Positions 50,240-64,000 of a DNA stretch of 64,000 nt are shown in pieces; positions within the stretch are counted from its first letter, which is position 1, and each line of letters starts with the position of its first letter. The translations under genes were made by a program, and so were the position numbers. Source of the stretch: Scylla paramamosain. Lineage: Eukaryota; Arthropoda; Malacostraca; Decapoda; Portunidae. The notes below the pieces were generated by a model that was not told the origin of the DNA, did no database searches, and saw nothing but the letters and a program-made list of their open reading frames with translations. The stretch lies in the NCBI RefSeq assembly GCF_035594125.1, contig NC_087191.1, forward strand, positions 5,037,967-5,101,966, in the 5' to 3' direction.

Positions 50240-51086
50240 TCAAGTGACACGACTTTAAACTTTTACTTGCATCATACTGATCATTATAAAGAAAAAAAAG
50301 AAAAAGAAAAAAAAGATTTATTTAATAAAAGAGGAACAGCTTTCAATACCCGTTTTTTCTTTCCTTTTATTTTTTTTTTTAAGAAGAACATTTTCCTTTT
50401 TCTTCGTTCAAAACAAAGAGTACTTGGCGAACAACCTAAAGAAGAAAAAAAAAAGTTCAGATCCAGCAGTTCAATAGATCAATGTGGCCAATCATAGGAG
50501 AGAAGGGACTTTTAGATGATGTTTAAGGTTGGTGGGACTCAAGGAACGCCAAGAGGATTCTCTTTTTAAAACAATATATATAGGACTTTTTGACAGGCAT
50601 TAATAACATTATTTAAGAAGCAAAAAAAAAAAAAAAGAAATAATGAAATATTTTCATTTTCTTCATACCACTGAAACAATTTCATTACCGATACAAATTA
50701 GGAAAGCGAGCGACCGTGATGGATGACAACACTAGGCTCTCCAACAAAGGACTGCCAGCGTTGGGAAGTGGCAGTACAGGGGCAGACAACGCCCTATACC
50801 TATGGTAAATCCACAAGTCACCTCCTGGCAAGGAGGAAACACAAGTTTAGTGAAGTAACCCAGGTACAGCAATCAGTCGGTTTCTGCCTGCACAAGCCCA
50901 TGACAACATCGTTGTAAGCAATGATTTGGCAGATGCTCCACCTCATCGCTTTGAAGCAATGCATCACTGCATCCAAAAGCAACTCTCGCATTAGGAAAAC
51001 CTTTACTGAAGCTCCAAAGTCTTGATATGAAGCAACCACACTAAAAATATTTCAACCTCCGAAGAGCTGACACCGAAAATTGTCTT
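50240..51086. other. GH9 downstream flank
   Basis: A-rich and T-rich runs (50285-50315, 50365-50450), then unique-looking DNA. No gene recognised. Confidence 0.4.
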
Positions 51087-51266
51087 GAGTTAAAAGATGG
51101 AGTAGTGCTTGGAGTAGCAGAAATGTTTTTATTGTAAGGGAAGAGCTTGAATTTAGGAGGACGCAGCTAAAATTAAAGAAAATTGAAGATGTACAAGATT
51201 TGTACAAAATTTCCTACTTACTTTAATTTCTATGCTGCTTGTCTCTCTTACAATAATTATACAGTA
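51087..51266. repeat. 180-bp segment duplicated inside LINE-A copy 10 (copy A)
   Basis: Nearly identical (four or so differences) to 52706-52885 and in the same orientation. It lies in unique flank here, so this is likely the source copy. Confidence 0.93.
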
Positions 51267-51390
51267 ATATCACATTTCACCCCTTTCACTGGTAACGTCT
51301 GGGACTCTTTAATCAACTGTTTATTTATTTATTTATTTATTTATTTTTTATCAATGCGTCTACACTTTCCTCTACAGCACACACACACAC

Positions 51391-51422
<32 letters not shown>

Positions 51423-51721
51423 GATTGCAGGTTCCTTAACTCTCTCTCAGCAGCTGTGGAATGACTGGACACGCTGGGGAGGCTGGTATTTATGCCGTGA
51501 GTCGAGGCGTCGTTCTGGGCCGTAAGAGGCGCTGATAGGTTTGTGCAGCGCGACTGGTAAGCAGGTTATGTGGGGGCGATGGGAGGCTCTGATTGGTTGG
51601 TTCCGGTTGGATGGTGGGCTTACTCTGTGTCGGCGGTGTTTGGTCTCTTCTCATGTTCGGCAGGGCCTGTAAATCCTCGGCCTGTACATTGAGCTTGGGG
51701 TTGAATTCTTTTAGGTATTTT

Positions 51722-51752
<31 letters not shown>

Positions 51753-51770
51753 TCTTATTTTTTTTTTTTT
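51267..51770. other. Flank with (TTTA)n and (CA)n microsatellites
   Basis: (TTTA)n at 51321-51345, (CA)n at 51379-51422 and (TTTA)n at 51720-51752. A GC-richer stretch between 51430 and 51700 has no recognised gene. Confidence 0.5.
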
Positions 51771-54737
51771 TTATGCAGGAGGGACACCAGCCAAGGGAAA
51801 CAAAAATCCAATTAAAAAAAAGAAAAAAAAGCCCACTGATATGCCGGTGCCCGAATAGGGTTCAAAGCGGCAGTCAAAAATTGAAGGATAAGTGCCTTGA
51901 AACCTCCCTCTTGAAGGAATTCAAGTCATAGGAAGGTGGGAACGCAAAAGCAGGCAGGGAGTTCCAGAGTTTGGGATGAATGACTGAGAATGCTGGTTAA
52001 CTCTTGCGTTAGAGAGATGGACAGAATAGGGGAGAGAGAAGAAAGTCTTATGCAGCGAGGCTGCAGGAGGATGTGAGGTATGCAGTTAGCAAGATCAGAA
52101 GAGTGAGAGCAGTTAGGATGAAAATAGCGGTAGAAGATAGCAAGAGATGCAACACTGCGGAGATGGGAAAGAGGCTGAAGACAGTGAATTAGAGGAGAGG
52201 AGCTGATTAGACGAAAAGCTTTTGATTCCATCTTGTCTAGAAGAGTGGCATGAGTGGAAACCAGACATGTGAAGCATACTCCATACATGGACGGATAAGG
52301 CTCCTGTACAGAGTTAGCAGCTGGAAGGATGAGGAAAACTGGCTGAGACGTCTCAGAACACCTAACTTCATAGGAGCTGCTTTAACTAAAATTGAAATGT
52401 GGAGTTTCCAGTTTAGATTATAAGTAAAGGACACACCAAGGATGTTCAGTGTAGAAGAGAGAGACAGTTGAGTGTCACTGAAGGAGAGGGAGTAGTTGTC
52501 TGGAAGACTGTGTTGAGTTGAAGGATGGAGAAACTGAGTTTTTGAGGCATTGAACAATACTAAGTTTGGTCTGTCCCAATCAGAAATTTTAGAGAGATCA
52601 GAAGTCAGGCATTCTGTGGCTTCCCTGCGTGAACTGTTTACTTCCTAAAGGATTGGACGTCAACAAAAAGACGTGGAAAAGTGCAGGGTGGTATCATCAG
52701 CGTGGGAGTTAAAAGATGGAGTAGTGGTTGGAGTAGCAGAAATGTTTTTATTGTAAGGGAAGAGCTTGAATTTAGGAGGACGCAGCTAAAATTGAAGAAA
52801 ATTGAAGATGTACAAGATTTGTACAAAATTTCCTACTTACTTTAATTTCTATGCTGCTTGTCTCTCTTACAATAATTATCCAGTATGAAATCTACTTTAG
52901 AAGATCATTGATGAATATTAAAAAGAGAGTGGGTGACAGATCAGAAACCTGAGGAACATCACTGTTAATAGATTTATGAGAAGAACAGTGACCGTCTATC
53001 ACAGCAGCAATAGAACGGTCAGAAAGGAAACTTAAGATGAAGTCACTGAGAGAAAGATTGAAGCCATAGGAGGGTAGTTGGTAAATCAAAGGTTTGTTCC
53101 AGACTCTATCAAAAGCTTTTTGATATGTCTAAGGCAATAGCAAAAGTTTCACTAGAATCTCTAGAAGAGGATGACCAAGACTCAGTAAGGAAAGCCAGAA
53201 GATCACAAGTAGAGCGGCCTTGACAGAACCCATACTGGTGATCAGATAGAAGGTTGTGAAGTGATAGATGTTTAAGAATCATCCTGTTGAAGATAGAAAA
53301 AAAAAAAAATTAGGTAGGTAGGAAATTAAAGCAATAGGGCAGTAGTATGAGGGATTAGAGCAATCACCCTCTTTAGGAACAGGATGTTTCCAAACTTCCA
53401 GCAAGAAAGAAAGGCAGATGTTGACAAAGTTGAAAGAGTTTGACTAAGGTTGACTATCACATATAGCACAAGAACAGGGTGTGTTAAACCAAGGTTTGGA
53501 AGGTTTAGGTCGAGAGAAAGAGTGAGGAAAGTACATCTCCATGCCAGACACTATCAGCTCTGTTATGCATTTGGAGCAAAAAGAGACGGGTCTCTAACAC
53601 AGATGCAGCAGTCATTCCAAGGAAAATCAGCATAATACCTCCTCTGGTCCCGCCAACTAGCAGAAGCAAAATGCTAAAGGCACCTCCACTTAAAGGGATC
53701 CTGAGGAGGGATTGGAGTGATAAGACAAGATACAGATAAGAGATTGTGATCGGAGCAGCCCAACGGAGAAGAGAGGGTAACAACATAACCAGATGGATTA
53801 GAGGCTAAGAAAATGTCAAGAATGTTGGGCGAATCTCCATGACAGTCAAGAATAGCAGTAAGGTGTTTTACCAATTGCTCTAGGTCGTGGAGGAGAGCAA
53901 AGTTGAAGGCTAGTTCACCAAGATGGTCAATGAAAGGAAAGGAAAGCCAAAACTGGTGGTGAACATTGTATTCTCCAAGAATGGAGATCTCTGCAAAAGG
54001 GAAAAGAGTCAGAATGTGCTCCACTTTGGAAGTTAAGTAGTCAAAAAAATTCTTATAGTAAGAGGAGTTATGTGAGAAGTATACAGCACAGATAGATTTA
54101 GTTTGAGAGTGACTCTGTAGTCATAGCCAGATGGTGGAAAACTTGTAAGATACAAGAGCGTGGGCACGAGAGCAGGTTAAATCGTTGTGCACATACACGC
54201 AACATCCGGCTTTGGATTGTAGAGGAGGATAAAGAAAGTAGGAGGGAACAGAAAAATGGCTATTATCAGTTACCTCAGACACCTGTGTTTCGGTGAGGAA
54301 AAGATAATGAAGTTTAGTAGAGGAGAGGTGGTGTTCTACAGATTGAAAATTAGATCTAAGACCAGAAGTTAATGAAGAAAAGGTTATGGGGGGTTTTGTC
54401 AAGACACTTTAGGGTCAATACCAGAAAAGCAGTGGTCCTGGAGACATTTGTGGTCCTCTCCCCAGATGGGGACTCCGAGGCTGGAGTAGGAGTCACCATG
54501 ATAATTTTTAATTCTGAGTAAAGGGTATGTGCATAATTAGGTGTTTGTAGTTTTGTGTGAAGGAAGAAAGTTGTCTTTAGAGTTCAGTCTTTGACTGCCC
54601 CCCTTGTGTTGTGAGACACAAAGGTAAACGTTCAGTGAGGTCATATCTGTTTTTAATGATAAGTTCACAGCATTCCTTGATCCATTGCTATAGACCTCAT
54701 TGTGAGTAATTATCGTTTTAGCAGATGCCTATTGCCT
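51771..54737 (-). mobile_element. LINE-A copy 10, deleted and with a templated insert
   Basis: The 3' tail with (TTTA)n lies at the left. The minus strand then shows the RT C-terminus, and the palm is interrupted at 52705 by a 180-bp foreign piece (52706-52885). RT fingers continue to about 53440, where a deletion joins them to the linker/endonuclease (HDLEQLVKH near 53880, [10 protein letters not shown] near 53970). N-terminal endonuclease and the 5' region follow to about 54737. Many stops. Confidence 0.85.
52706..52885. repeat. 180-bp duplicated segment (copy B) within LINE-A
   Basis: Same length and orientation as 51087-51266. It replaces LINE-A palm sequence between GTATCATCAGCGTGGGAG and the CTTTAGAAGATCATTGATGA segment. 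Confidence 0.93.
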
Positions 54738-54862
54738 TCTCTTCAGGATAGATTTAAAACTTTAGATAGGTAGGAAATTAAAACAATAGGACAATAGTTT
54801 AAGGGATTAGAACGGTCACCCTTTTTTAGGAACACTCTGTATGTAGGCAAACTTCCAGCATG
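54738..54862 (-). mobile_element. LINE-A fragment (RT fingers)
   Basis: AACTTTAGATAGGTAGGAAA, a GGATTAGAACGGTCACCC segment and GGCAAACTTCCAGCA are LINE-A fingers sequence placed directly behind the 5' end of copy 10. Confidence 0.8.
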
Positions 54863-56100
54863 TAGAAACCTCTCGTCCACTATCTACTGAACAGCGAAGC
54901 AATGGGCCTACTCAGAACGCTGGAAGCGAGGCATGGGTACGCAGACAGCAGCGACAGATGGACATCCGCAGCGAGACTGGTGAGGTACGTAACCGATGAC
55001 TACGAGACATTACCGCAGTACACACGTAGGTACGAACTCTCCAGGTAGCACACAGACATAGACCGGACTCAGAATACCCAGAGTTAACGTCACTACTCCT
55101 ACTTTCAACCTCTGATGGGCTGTGATCAGCTGGGGCCCCGTTAGTATGTGACCAACGTCAGGAATGAATTATCAGGGGTCACTGCTGCGGGGGTCAATAC
55201 CGATGTGTACTGCGCCCTTCAAAGGGAAGTACAGCTGTCACACTGTTCCCCCTTTTTTTTTTTTCCACAATCTAAGACTTTTCTTACGTGGTTCGGATGA
55301 GGCCACAATAACTCGATGACCTCCTTCCAATTGCCCTGCTGCCAAACTTTCACTCTTATAATCTACTCCATTCCCCTCTTCTTCCCACACTGACTAAAGT
55401 TTTCACAGTTGTTTGGATGAGGTCACTATAAACAAATGGCTCCTCTGCTTTCCAGAGCTGCTCTTCTGCTGACACCACTATGACCCTTTGCACTTTGACA
55501 ATCCACTCCGTTCCAGCACATTCCTTTTTATCTTACACTATAACTATTCTGCCATGGTTCGGATGAGGACACTATAATAAAAATTTCCCATCTGCTCTAC
55601 AAAGGTATTTTTGAACTTTACAACTGCTATAAAACTTGCCACCTCCAACAAACCCTTTCGTTCCACTCGCTTCCTTGAACTATCTGGTAGTTCGGATTTC
55701 ACATTAACCTGTAGGTCCCTCCGCTCTATGAAGTACTTTCCACTCTTTAATAAATGCTCAAAACACTGTTACTCTACGACTTCCTTCTTTCACTTTCCAT
55801 ACCACCAATCTGGTGGGTGCCCAAAATTGGGGTGTGCACGTGTCGATGGCAGTGACACACAGAAATAGCACAAGAGATGGGCCACTTATAGCTTGTGTGG
55901 GTCCATGTATCTCACGAATCAATCAAAGAAGCTACTGTGTCCAGTCATTCCACAGCTACTGAACTCAAAATTGCGATATAGCAAGCATGACTAGCTACGG
56001 CAAAGACATCAACCAAATTTCAAAAGAGAGCAAGACTTTTATAAGACATTAAGAAAATATTTTTAAAGAAAATATTAAATGCTAAACTAGCAATCACATT
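54863..56100. other. Non-LINE spacer with three diverged GGATGAGG repeats
   Basis: The motif GGTTCGGATGAGGCCACAAT and its variants occur near 55291, 55410 and 55555, each followed by an AT-rich stretch and a CTGCT..(C/A)AAA segment, so the unit is about 120-145 bp. A T/C run lies at 55250-55264. No protein recognised; it may be part of an LTR or untranslated region of an unknown element. Confidence 0.45.
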
Positions 56101-56105
56101 TAATG

Positions 56106-58049
<1,944 letters not shown>

Positions 58050-61000
58050 TTAACTGAAACTTGGTTAGATATGTCAGGAAAAGTATTTAATCCAGAGGTT
58101 AAGATAGATGGGTATACAATGTTCTATAAAGATAGGGAAAACAGGAGAGGAGGAGGCGTCGCGTTATACGTTAGGGACACATTACAGTGTTGTATCAACA
58201 GTAGAATTAAAACAGATAACAAAGCAGAGTCGATATGGGTAGATATTAAAGAAGGATCGCAGTCAGTAGTACTAGGGGTAGTTTACAGACCACCGACCAG
58301 TACAGAGGAAATTAACACCTCACTGTGGCAGGAATTAAATAGAGCAGGCAGGTACAGTCAGGTATGTGTGGTAGGAGATTAATATCGACTGGAGTCTGAT
58401 GGTGGGTAACAAGGAAGCAGAGGAATTTCTTAAGGTAATTCAGGATAATTTTTTAAAACAGGTAGTCGTAGAACCCACAAGGGGGAATAATATTCTAGAT
58501 TTAACTCTTACTAGCAGGGAGGAAGCAGTCACGCAGGTAGAGGTTGGAGGACAGCTAGGTAACAGTGACCATAGGGAAATTAGGTACAATTTAGAATGGG
58601 AAGAAACAGTTAGAAACAAAAACACTAGTAAAATACCTGACTTTAGGAGAGGAGATTTTGAAGAATTAAAAAGGTACCTCCAAGGAGTGGACTGGCAAAG
58701 GATGCAGGGTGAGGTCAGGTTAGGGACGGAGTTCAGAGAGATAAGGCAGGATGAGAGAGGTGAGGTGAGGTGGGAGGGTGTAGGACAAGAGGAGGGAAGA
58801 TGTGTCCGGAAGGGAGGAGGAAAGAGGAAGGGGGGAGCTAGGTGTGAGTATGTTGGATTTGTCAGGTCATGCTGAAATGAGAGAGGTGAGGTCGAGGGGA
58901 GTAGATGAGGGAGTGGAGAGAATGGTAGGGGACGAGATGAGGGGACTAGGTGAAGTTAATGTAGATGAATTGTATAAATATTTCGTAGATAAAGTTCATA
59001 CAGGTCAGTTAGCAAATATCCCGTATAGAACAATAAGATCACAAAAAATGACCCTAAATGGATGACTGCTAGGTTAAAGCATTATATAGGGCGTAAGAGA
59101 AGTATATATAGGAGATTAAGGGCAGGTGAAGAAGTTTTAAGGACACAATATAATGAATTAGTTAGAACAGTCAGAAAGTTAACGAGGAAAGCTAAGGACA
59201 ATTATGAATTAAAGGTAGCCAGCCAGGCGAAGACGGACCCCAAGGGATTTTATCAGGTATACAGGACGAAGAATATGGATACTGTAGGTCCATTAAAGGC
59301 AGCAGATGGGGAGCTGGTTAGTTCTGAGGAGGAGATTAGTAAACTTCTGAATGATTATTTTTTAACTGTCTTCACCCAGGAAAACATGCAGGATATGCCA
59401 GATAGTGAACAGGTGTTTAGAGCAGATGAGAATGAAAAGCTGACAGATATTTCCATAACTAGGGAGATAGTGGAACAGGAGATAGATAGGCTAAAAAAGT
59501 TCAAGTCACCAGGACCTGATGAAATATACCCCAGAGTACTTAAGGAATGTAAAGAGATTATTAGTGAGCCGTTAGTTTCTGTCTTTAGGAAATCACTGGA
59601 GTCGGGTGAGGTACCAGTAATGTGGAGACAGGCTAATGTAGTACCCATCTTTAAGAAAGGAGATAAAACTTTAGCGTCTAATTATAGACCTGTCAGCTTA
59701 ACTTCAGTTGTAGGTAAAATGTTAGAGTCAATAATAGCGAGGAACATTAGGGAACATTTAGACAAACATAACTTGATAAATCAGTCGCAGCATGGCTTCA
59801 CGAAGGGGAAGTCTTGCCTGACAAACTTGTTAAGTTTTTACAGTAAGGTGTACGAGGCAGTAGATAATGGTGATAGTTATGATATCTTATATCTGGACTT
59901 TAGTAAAGCATTTGACAAGGTAGCCCATCAAAGGCTCCTGAGAAAGGTTAGGGCACACGGGATAGATGGGAAGGTGTTAGGCTGGATAGGGTCATGGCTT
60001 AGTGACAGGCGACAGAGAGTGGTAATAAACGGCTCGAAATTCAAGTGGGGTCATGTAATTAGTGGGGTGCCACAGGGATCAGTATTAGGGCCATTGTTAT
60101 TTCTAATGTACGAGTATATCAATGACTTGGATAGTGGAATTAGTAGTGATGTTAGTAAATTTGCGGATTACACAAAGATAGGTAGATTAATTAGGTCAGA
60201 ATCGGATGCCATCGCCTTGCAGGCAGACTTAGATAGAATGAATGAATGGACTGAGAGATGGCAAATGCAATTTAATATCAATAAATGCAAAGTGCTTAGC
60301 GTAGGTAGAGGAAACCCACACAATAGGTACACATTAGACAACCAAACTCTGGTAGGTACAGGGTACGAGAAAGATTTAGGAGTTATAGTTAGCTCTGAAC
60401 TCCGTCTAGGGAAACAATGCATAGAAGCCAGAAACAAGGCAAATAGGGTACTAGGATTCATGTTTAGGAGTGTTAAAAGTAGAAGGCCGGGAGTAATATT
60501 AAAGTTAGACTTGGCGCTGGTCAGACCTCATCTAGACTACGCAGTGCAGTTCTGGTCCCCACATTACAGGAAAGATATAGGTCTATTAGAATCAGTACAG
60601 AGGAGAATGACTAAAAGGATACAGGGATGAGGAGTATTCCTTACGAGGCGAGGTTGAAGCTGTTAAATTTACATTCTTTAGAGAGATGTAGGTTAAGAGG
60701 GGACCTGATAGAAGTCTTTAAGTGGTATAAGGGTTATAACAAGGGAGATGTAAGCAAAATTCTTAGGATCAGCAACCAGGGTAGAACAAGAAATAACGGG
60801 TTCAAGCTTGAAAAATTTAGGTTTAGGAAGGAGATAGGAAAAAATTGGTTGTCAAATAGAGTGGTAGATGAGTGGAACGGACTCAGTAATCATGTTGTTA
60901 GTGCTAGGACACTAGAGAGCTTTAAGAGAAGATTAGACAAGTTTATGGATGGCGATAGCAGATGGAAATAGGTAGGTGTGTTTCATACAGGGACTGTCAC

Positions 61001-61058
61001 GTGTAAGCCTGGTCGCTTCTTGCAGCTTCCCTTATTTCTTATATTCTTATGTTCTTAT
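58050..61058 (+). mobile_element. LINE-B, 3.0-kb CR1-like element nested in LINE-A copy 12
   Basis: 5' truncated in the endonuclease (LTETWLDMSG), with GGGVALYVRD near 58155 and GNSDHREI near 58560. A frame loss occurs at GDFN (58380) and others near 58730-58870. An RT of 522 codons (59062-60630) follows with FKKGDKTLASNYRPVSL, YLDFSKAF and GVPQGSVLGPLLFL, and a second 3' frame to 60971. The catalytic motif reads FADY instead of FADD near 60163, so the RT is inactive. The 3' end is TTCTTATATTCTTATGTTCT, typical of CR1 tails. Flanked by GATCT at 58045-58049 and 61059-61063. Confidence 0.92.
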
Positions 61059-62925
61059 GATCTAACTCCCCTCGTGACTTCTGGCATCTAGCCAAAAATA
61101 TCTGCTATAACTTTGGTTCTTCTTTCCCTCCTCTATTTCAACTAGATGAAACCACTGCTATCACATCTATTTCTAAAGCTGAACTCTTTGCTCAAACCTT
61201 TGCTAAAAAAACTCTACCTTGGACGATTCTGGGCTTGTTCCTCCCTCTCCTCCACCCTCTGACTACTTCATGCCACCAATTAAAATTCTTCGCATTGATG
61301 TTTTCCATGTCCTCGCTGGCTTAAACCCTCGGAAGGCATATGGACCTCATGGGGTCCCTCCTATTGTTCTCCGAAACTGTGCCTCCGTGCTTGCACCTTG
61401 CCTAGTCAAACTCTTTCAGTCTGTCAACGTCTACCTTTCCTTCTTGCTGGAAGTTTGCCTACATTCAACCTGTTCCTAAAAAGGGTGACCGTTCTAATCC
61501 CTCAATCTACCGTCCTATTGCTTTAATTTCCTACCTATCTAAAGTTTTCGAATCTATCCTCAACAGGAAGATTCTTAAATATCTATCACTTCACAACCTT
61601 CTATCTGATCGCCACTATGGATTCCGTCAAGGCCGCTCTACTGGTGATCTCCTGCCTTTCCTTACTGAGTCTTGGTCATCCTCTTTTAGAGATTTTGTTG
61701 AAACTTTTGCTGTTGCCTTGGACATATCAAAAGCTTTTGATAGAGTCTGGCACAAAGCTTTGATTTCCAAACTACCCTCCTACGGCTTCTATCCTTCTCT
61801 CTGTAACTTCATCTCAAGTTTCCTTTCTGACCGTTCTATTGCTGCTATGGTAGACGGTCACTGTTCTTCTCCTAAATCTATTAACAGTGGAGGTCCTCAG
61901 GGTTCTGTCCTGTCACCCACTCTCTTCTTATTATTCATTAATGATCTTCTAAACCAAACTTCTTGTCCTATCCACTCCTACGCTGATGATACCACCCTGC
62001 ACTTTTCCATGTCTTTTCATAGACGTCCAATCCTTCAGGAGGTAAACATTTCACACAGGGAAGCCACAGAACGCTTGACTTCTGATCTTTGTAAAATTTC
62101 TGAGGCAAAGCAATCTTGGTATTGTTCAATGCCTCAAAAATTCAGTTCCTCCATCTATCAACTCGACACAACCTTCCAGACAACTATCCCCTCTTCTTCA
62201 ATGACACTCAACTGTCCCCCTCTTCTCTTCTACACTAAACATCCTCGGTCTGCCCTTTACTTATAATCTGAACTGGAAACTTCACATCTCATCTCTAGCT
62301 AAGACAGCTTCTTTGATGTTAGGTGTTTTGAGACGTCTCCGCCAGTTTTTCTCACCTCCCCAGCTACTAACTCTGTACAAGGGCCTTATCCGTCCATGTA
62401 TGGAGTATGCTTCACATGTCTGGGGGGTTCCACTCATACTGCTCTTCTAGACAGGGTGGAATCAAAAGCTTTTCGTCTCATCAACTCCTCTCCTCTAACT
62501 GACTGTCTTCAGCCTCTCTCTCACCACCGCAATGTTGCATCTCTAGCTGTCTTCTACCGCTATTTTCATGCTACTGCTCTTCTGATCTTGCTAACTGCAT
62601 GACTCCCCTCCTCCCGCGGCCTCGCTGCACAAGACTTTCTTCTTTTTCTCATCCCTATTCTGTCCACCTCTCTAACGCAAGAGTTAACCAGTATTCTCAA
62701 TCATTCATCCCTTTCTCTGATAAACTCTGGAACTCCCTGCCTGCTTCTGTATTTCCATCTTCCTATGACTTGAATTCCTTCAAGAGGGAGGTTTCAAGAC
62801 AATTATCCATCAGTTTTTTAATACTGCTTTGACCCTTTTATTGGACTGGCATTTTAGTGGGCATTTTTATTTTATTGGATTTTTGTTCCCCTTGGCCAGT
62901 GACCCTCCTACATGAAAAAAAAAAA
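61059..62925 (+). mobile_element. LINE-A copy 12, 3' part with RT
   Basis: It continues directly the LINE-A text broken at 58049 (CTAACTCCCCTCGTGACTTC). Linker, fingers (KVFESIL intact at 61541, unlike copies 1 and 4), palm with SYADDTTLHF near 61977, RT C-terminus, the 3' tail and poly(A) at 62914-62925. Several frame breaks. Confidence 0.9.
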
Positions 62926-64000
62926 AGATCATCAGTAGAGCCGCCTTGACGGAACCCATACTGGCGATCAGATAGAAGGTTGTCAATCGATAGATGTTTG
63001 AGAATCTTCCTGTTGAGGATAGGTTCCAAACCTTTAGATAAGCAGCAAAAAAATACAGTAGGACGGTAGTTTGAGGGATCTGAACGGTCACCCTTTCTAG
63101 GAACAGGCTGAATGTATGCAAACTTCCAGCAAGAAGGAAAGGTAGATGCTGACAGACAAAGTTGAAAGAGTTTGACTAGGCAGGGTGCAAGCACGGAGGC
63201 ACAGTTTCGGAGAACAATAGGAGGGACCCTATCAAGTTTATAATCTTCCGAGAGTTTAGGCCAGCGAAGGCATGGAAAATATCATTGCAAAGAATTTTAA
63301 TAGGTAGCATGAAATAGTCAGAGGATGGAGGAGAGGGAGAAACAAGCCCTGAATCGTCCAAAGGTTTCAGCGAAGAGTTCAGCATTAGAGATAGGTGTGA
63401 TAGTAGTGGTGCCATCTGATTGAAATAAAGGAAGGAAAAAAAACAAAGTTATTGGAGATGTTTTTGGCTAGATGACATAAGTCACGAGGGGGAGTTATAT
63501 ATTGAAAGATTTTGACAATTTCTATTAAAGAAGGAGTTTTTGGGTAGTTGGAGAACCGACTTGGCATGATTCTGGGCAGAAATATCAAGTGCATGAAATT
63601 CTGATGATAGAAAGCAGAAGTATCTTTTGTGGGCCACTTCTTTTTTCATGTATAACATGAGAACAGGCTGTGTTAAACCAATGTTTGGAAAGTTTAGATC
63701 GAGAAAAAGAGTGAGGGATGAACGCCTCCATGCTAGACACTATCACCTCTTTTATGCGCTCGGCACACAGAGACGGATCTCTGAGATGGAAGCAGTAGTC
63801 ATTTCAAGGAAAATGAACAAAATACCTCCTCAGGTCCCCCAACTAGCAAAGGCAAAAGCGCCAGAGGCACCTCCGCTTATGGGGACCCTGAGGAGGGATT
63901 GGAACGATAGGACAAGATACAAATATGAGATTGTGATCGGAGGAGCCCAACGAAGAAGAGAGTGTAACAGCATAAGCAGAAGGATTGGAGGCTAGGAAAA
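62926..64000 (-). mobile_element. LINE-A copy 13, runs off the window
   Basis: Directly after the poly(A) of copy 12, the minus strand shows LINE-A from the RT fingers (YGFRQGGSTDD near 62950) through the linker into the endonuclease C-terminus at 64000. The 3' half of RT is missing, so the junction at 62926 is an internal break, giving a tail-to-middle inverted arrangement. Confidence 0.87.

Overview
The window looks like nuclear DNA from a decapod crustacean (shrimp, crayfish or crab). The reasons are a 12-exon secreted glycosyl hydrolase family 9 endoglucanase of the digestive-gland type, GT-AG introns, many very long (TA)n and (GA/CT)n microsatellites, and dense nested non-LTR retrotransposons. 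There is no prokaryotic gene organisation and no rRNA. The assignment to decapods is inference from the GH9 gene and the repeat style, not a database match.

Layout. 1-2.7 kb: an intact 587-codon gag-protease reading frame of an LTR-type retroelement that runs into a 352-nt-arm inverted repeat. 3.0-3.7 kb: a degraded LINE endonuclease. 3.9-24.8 kb: a minus-strand LINE (called LINE-A here) split by a Maverick/Polinton element at 6772-24176. The Polinton has AG...CT termini, 1.2-1.3 kb terminal inverted repeats and a 6-bp target duplication GATGGT. 24.8-27.7 kb: two 1.1-kb direct repeats with TG...CA ends. 28.5-29.5 kb: remnants of a Harbinger/PIF transposase. 29.9-50.2 kb: the GH9 gene, whose introns are filled with LINE-A and LINE-B pieces, MITEs and microsatellites. 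50.2-64 kb: gene-free flank with further LINE-A copies, one carrying a nested 3-kb LINE-B.

The Polinton is the most interesting object. Its recognisable genes all lie on the + strand, in this order: a conserved structural (penton-like) protein; protein-primed-type DNA polymerase B with a Cys-rich N-terminal part that seems to be assembled from three small upstream exons; packaging ATPase; DDE integrase with chromodomain; two short conserved proteins; a macro-domain-like protein; a second penton-like C-terminal fragment; a glycine-rich capsid-associated protein; the double-jelly-roll major capsid protein; an adenain-like cysteine protease; and a spliced acidic protein. ATPase, integrase and the next two genes overlap by 4, 8 and 4 nt. 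The copy is dead: the polymerase, ATPase, integrase, macro-like gene and capsid gene carry stops, frameshifts or insertions, including a tRNA-derived SINE with a 16-bp target duplication inside the capsid gene and a LINE-A 3' end between genes.

The GH9 gene is the only evident functional host gene. All 12 exons join in phase to 461 codons with signal peptide, catalytic Asp pair, His signature and catalytic Glu. Several of its splice sites sit directly against GA or CT microsatellites, and a MITE begins 4 bp after its stop codon.
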